A stretch of 64,000 nucleotides of DNA from Caloramator australicus RC3 (GTDB lineage Bacteria; Bacillota; Clostridia; Clostridiales; Caloramatoraceae): NCBI RefSeq assembly GCF_000297115.1, contig NZ_CAKP01000065.1, positions 25,470 to 89,469 of the forward strand, given 5' to 3'. Below are positions 60,853 to 64,000 of this stretch, in pieces. The stretch's first letter is position 1; every line of letters begins with the position of its first letter. A model generated the notes under the pieces. The model worked only from the letters and a program-made list of their open reading frames with translations, had not been told where the DNA came from and ran no database searches. Both the position numbers and the translations under genes were made by a program.

Positions 60853-62559
60853 ATGTTAGATTTAAAAAGAAGGATAGAAATAGCAAAGGGAAAGGAAAGA
60901 GCAGAGTTGGTTTTAAAGAACTTAAAAATAGTAAACGTATTTTCCCATGAAATTATAGAGGGAGACATCGCCATAGAAGATGGAAAAATAGTAGGGATAG
61001 GAAACTATGATGGAAGGAAGGAAATTGACGGAAAAGGACTATATGCATCTCCAGGACTAATTGATGGGCATGTTCATATAGAATCGTCCCTTGTAACTCC
61101 AGGTGAATTTGCAAAGGCAGTAGTTCCTAAAGGAACTACTTGTATAATTGCAGACCCCCATGAGATAGCCAACGTTTGTGGGATAAGCGGAATAGAATAT
61201 ATGTTAATGGCAAGTGAGAATCTTTCTTTAGATGTCTTTTTAATGTTCCCATCATGTGTTCCAGCAACCCAATTTGAAACTTCTGGGGCTGTCCTTTCAG
61301 ATGAGGATATAAAGTCCCTTATAGATAACGAAAGAATATTAGGCCTTGGGGAGCTTATGGATTATCCATCTGTAATAGGCTGTAATGAAAAGGTTCTTAA
61401 AAAGATAAATGCCGCAAGGGGAAAAATAATAGACGGACACGGACCTTCCATTGAAGATAAAGAGCTTGCAGCCTATGTGGCAGCAGGTGTAAAAACTGAG
61501 CATGAATGTTCAACTACAAAGGAGCTTTTAGATAGATTAAGGCTTGGAATGTATATTTTAATTAGGGAGGGTTCTGCAGCAAGAAACCTTTCTGAACTTA
61601 TAAAGGCGGTAAACCCATACAATTTAAGAAGATGCCTTTTCTGCACAGACGATAGGCATCCTGAAGATATAATTAAAGATGGGCATATTAATAATAATCT
61701 TAAGGTTGCTGTTAAAAATGGCTTAGATCCAATTTCTGCGATTACCATGGCTACATTAAATGCGGCGGAATGCTACGGCCTTAAGGGAAAAGGAGCTATA
61801 TCTATAGGGTATGATGCTGATATAGTTTTATTTAAAGATCTTGAATCCTTTGAGCCGATAATGGTATTTAAAAATGGAAAACTTGTTGCAAAGGATGGAA
61901 GGCCGTTATTTGATGTTAAAAAGGTTGTAGATAGTAGCGTTTTAAATAGGATAAAAATAAAGGATATTAATGAAGATATGTTTAGGCTAAAGCTTAAGGA
62001 GGATGTTGCAAATATAATAAAGCTCTTACCCTTTAGCCTTGTAACAAAAAAGGTTAAAAAGAAGGTTATTTTAAGGGATAACGAGTTTAGATGTGAAGAC
62101 AACGAAGGCCTTTTAAAACTTGCTGTAATTGAAAGGCACAAAGGAACAGGTAATGTAGGTCTTGGCATTGTTGAAGGATTTGGACTTAAGGGTGGTGCCA
62201 TCGCTACAACTATAGCACATGATTCCCATAATTTGATTATAATTGGCGATAACGATAGGGATATGGTTACTGCAGCCTTAGAGATTCAAAGGGTAAAGGG
62301 TGGAGTAACGGTAGTTTCAAAGGGAGAAGTTTTATCGACATTACCCCTTCCAATTGCAGGGCTCATGAGCGATAATGATATAGAAACGGTAAACCAAAAA
62401 TTATCGAAGATTATAAAAATAGCCTATGAAAGGCTTAATGTATCTCAGGATTTTGACCCTGTAATGACACTTGCCTTTTTAGCTCTGCCTGTAATACCAG
62501 AGCTAAAATTAACCGATTTGGGACTATTTAATGTAATTAATTTTACATTTGAAGTATAA
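60853..62559 (+). CDS. adeC: Adenine deaminase
   Basis: A 568-residue adenine deaminase. Characteristic segments: GLIDGHVHIESSLVTP (near 72-87), IADPHEIANVCG (near 98-109), FPSCVPATQFETSGA (near 132-146), DGHGPSI (near 195), TEHECSTTKE and FCTDDRHPEDI (near 274). All fit the Bacillus-type Ade family. It converts adenine to hypoxanthine, feeding the molybdenum hydroxylase encoded just upstream. ATG 60853 is used with AAAGGGTGA. It is last in the island and is followed by a strong terminator. Confidence 0.95.
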   Translation: MLDLKRRIEIAKGKERAELVLKNLKIVNVFSHEIIEGDIAIEDGKIVGIGNYDGRKEIDGKGLYASPGLIDGHVHIESSLVTPGEFAKAVVPKGTTCIIADPHEIANVCGISGIEYMLMASENLSLDVFLMFPSCVPATQFETSGAVLSDEDIKSLIDNERILGLGELMDYPSVIGCNEKVLKKINAARGKIIDGHGPSIEDKELAAYVAAGVKTEHECSTTKELLDRLRLGMYILIREGSAARNLSELIKAVNPYNLRRCLFCTDDRHPEDIIKDGHINNNLKVAVKNGLDPISAITMATLNAAECYGLKGKGAISIGYDADIVLFKDLESFEPIMVFKNGKLVAKDGRPLFDVKKVVDSSVLNRIKIKDINEDMFRLKLKEDVANIIKLLPFSLVTKKVKKKVILRDNEFRCEDNEGLLKLAVIERHKGTGNVGLGIVEGFGLKGGAIATTIAHDSHNLIIIGDNDRDMVTAALEIQRVKGGVTVVSKGEVLSTLPLPIAGLMSDNDIETVNQKLSKIIKIAYERLNVSQDFDPVMTLAFLALPVIPELKLTDLGLFNVINFTFEV

Positions 62560-62595
62560 AAAAGCATTTAGGCACAGCCTAAATGCTTTTTGTTT
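62558..62595 (+). terminator. Terminator of the purine island
   Basis: Stem AAAAAGCATTTAGGC / GCCTAAATGCTTTTT with loop ACA and a T-rich tail. Confidence 0.92.
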
Positions 62596-62679
62596 GCAGT
62601 TTATTCATAATTATTGCCACAGAATTGACACAAATAGGTATTAAAATAATAATCAAGAAATATGAAAGGAGTGTTGAAA

Positions 62680-62880
62680 ATGTTGTAATTAGACATCTTG
62701 ATCATTGTAGCTTTAGTTTATTTATGTAAAGACCATTTTACAAGTTTTTCCTCTGCAAGTGAAAAGCTTGACCTAATGCTTGTAGATGGAGAAATAAGCG
62801 AAGAGGATTACATAACTAAAATAAAACCCCACCTTTTAATAAATAAGGTGGGGCCAAAACTTTTGTTAAGCAAATTATAG
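62680..62880 (+). pseudogene. Small SHOCT-like membrane-anchored ORF with stop at codon 3
   Basis: After a good AAAGGAG site the ATG at 62680 is followed by TTG and an in-frame TAA (62686-62688). The frame then stays open: a hydrophobic segment LDILIIVALVYLCKD and EKLDLMLVDGEISEEDYITKIKPHL, which resembles a SHOCT domain. Either the stop inactivates the gene or translation restarts at TTG 62698. A hairpin (CCCCACCTT/AAGGTGGGG) lies within the last third of the frame. Function unknown. Confidence 0.5.
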
Positions 62881-62896
62881 ATAGTAATACAAGATT

Positions 62897-63600
62897 TTAT
62901 TTATATAAATATAAGTAAAAATTTGTTACTTTATGTAATGTTAGGTTCAAATTTGCTTCAGTTTCGGTTTTTAAGCTTCTATATGCAGATTGCTGAAGTT
63001 CATATTTTAGTGATTCTAAGGTTTTTATGCTTTTTTCCATAATTATGGAATTTTGTCTAATTAAATTTGAAGAGTCTAAAGTATTAATCAATTGGCTTTC
63101 TTTTTTATAATCCAGTATATTAGAATCAAAGTAGGATTGTTTTTCCTTCATTATTGAGTAAGTAAAATCTTTCCTTGTATCATAAGAAGAATAATAATTG
63201 TTAAGTCTACCCTTGAATGAGTTTTTATTTTGTTTTATTCTATCTAAAAGATCTGTTGAATGGGGAGCATCAAAAGCATAACAATATACGTTATTTAAAT
63301 TATATATAGGCTTTGAGCTATTAGAGCCATTTTTTGTATTATTCATAAAGACATATGTTGATAAAAATCCACCAAGAGAATGTCCAGTTAAATATATTTT
63401 AGATTTTGGATATAAGGAATATGTTTTATCAAAAACTTTCAAAGCAAAAGAACCTTGACCAAACTTTTGTGTGCTTACAATTTCTTTATAATATTTAACA
63501 TCATCAAAGCTATCGGTTCCGCGGTAGGCAATTATGATCTCATTGGTTTTTAAATTCCTGAATACTACACTATAAAAGGACAATTTAATTTTTTTATTCA
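62897..63600 (-). pseudogene. Lipase class 3-like protein, truncated at its 5' end by an IS
   Basis: About 235 residues of an alpha/beta hydrolase of the lipase_3 type. The nucleophile elbow is YLTGHSLGGFLSTYVF, with IIIAYRGTDSFDD upstream and a late histidine region. The reading frame runs into the end of an IS1182-like element at about 63600 (its apparent first residues MGFVDG come from IS DNA), so the native start and any signal peptide are missing. Confidence 0.75.
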
Positions 63601-64000
63601 GACCGTCGACAAACCCCACTTTTCAAAAAACGAAAAGTGGGGTTTGAGTATTTTTACAAGCATTTTTGATAAATATTTTATAAATACAAAGAAATTTTTG
63701 CCCTTTCCAGGGCCGTTTTGTCCCTTCTTCCACATCCAATTTGCCATCTTCTTTAAATTAAAGCAAGCACAAACAAGCATCGCTTGCATGGACACTTTTT
63801 CTATCCCTCTTAGTGTTGTCCATCGCAAACCATGCTTCTCCTTCAAGTCGGCAAATACCCTCTCTATGGTTTTGCTTCTATCTTTATATAGTTCTTTGCA
63901 TTCGTATGTATGTCTCAAATGTTCTACTTCTTCTAGATATCCTTCCCATATATGTCGATTGACTATTTTTGTGTGATTTTTACTGCTTGTGCACATGCTT
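63598..64000 (-). CDS. IS1182-like transposase, C-terminal part (runs off window)
   Basis: At least 132 residues of a DDE transposase. RSKTIERVFADLKEKHGLRW contains the catalytic glutamate region, and STSLRGIEKVS-like TTLRGIEKVSMQAMLVCACFNLKKMA is typical of IS1182/DDE_Tnp_1_6 proteins. The start lies beyond position 64000. The stop TGA at 63598 is supplied by flanking lipase DNA, so the frame ends right at the element boundary. Confidence 0.85.
   Translation of the reverse strand, partial: SMCTSSKNHTKIVNRHIWEGYLEEVEHLRHTYECKELYKDRSKTIERVFADLKEKHGLRWTTLRGIEKVSMQAMLVCACFNLKKMANWMWKKGQNGPGKGKNFFVFIKYLSKMLVKILKPHFSFFEKWGLSTV
63601..64000 (-). mobile_element. IS1182-like insertion sequence, one end
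   Basis: The element end contains GACCGTCGACAAACC (63601-63615) next to a hairpin AAACCCCACTTTT / AAAAGTGGGGTTT (63613-63645) that could terminate transcripts. The remainder lies to the right of the window. The exact terminal base is uncertain without the other end. Confidence 0.7.

Noticed and set aside
63644..63976. Plus-strand frame of 110 codons near the right edge
   Set aside because: Antisense to the transposase, which shows clear IS1182-like motifs.

Overview
The window looks like a chromosomal segment of an anaerobic, low-GC, spore-forming Clostridia. The A+T-rich composition, strong GGGGG-type ribosome sites, frequent TTG/GTG starts, T-box leader, PucR and LacI regulators, probable spore-surface genes and purine-fermentation genes all fit this. 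A Caloramator-like or related thermophilic clostridium is a guess, not a result. No rRNA, tRNA or CRISPR array was seen.

Positions 1-32.8 kb hold carbohydrate and compatible-solute genes. The left edge has the tail of a GH38 alpha-mannosidase, a secernin-type C69 hydrolase, HPr, PTS enzyme I and a PpaX-like phosphatase. A divergent pair of operons follows. Leftward: LacI regulator, Gfo/Idh/MocA dehydrogenase, glycerate kinase, GntP permease. Rightward: GH13_18 phosphorylase, sugar ABC transporter, two GH38 enzymes, ROK kinase. A glycerate kinase facing a GH13_18 phosphorylase beside GH38 enzymes suggests catabolism of glucosylglycerate and/or mannosylglycerate. A T-box whose specifier reads TGG (Trp) precedes an NSS-family transporter. 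Next is an oligopeptide-type ABC operon (probably for mannosides) ending with a GH130 phosphorylase, a DUF1861-like protein and a LacI regulator.

Positions 32.8-45.1 kb are mixed: small DUF1858 and cupin genes, a coiled-coil protein, an M32 carboxypeptidase, a DUF438/hemerythrin/PAS protein behind a Crp/Fnr-like site, an NCS2 xanthine/uracil-type permease split in two by an intact IS200/IS605 element (junctions resolved to the base), SpeD, a LysE-family pseudogene, a PucR regulator and four probable spore-surface genes.

Positions 45.2-62.6 kb form the most interesting part: a purine-degradation island built around a bacterial microcompartment (BMC). It has three BMC-H and one BMC-P shell proteins. 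Its enzymes match, step for step, the chemistry of classical clostridial purine fermentation (xanthine, 4-ureido-5-imidazolecarboxylate, 4-amino-5-imidazolecarboxylate, 4-aminoimidazole, 4-imidazolone, formiminoglycine, glycine). They are a hydantoinase-like hydrolase, an isochorismatase-like hydrolase, a UbiX/UbiD decarboxylase system, a divergent adenine-deaminase paralogue, a cyclase-family hydrolase and a formiminotransferase. A purine permease, an aminopurine deaminase, a four-gene molybdenum hydroxylase and a true adenine deaminase follow and would funnel purines to xanthine.

The right edge has a small ORF with an early stop and a lipase-like gene truncated by an IS1182-like transposase that runs off the window.
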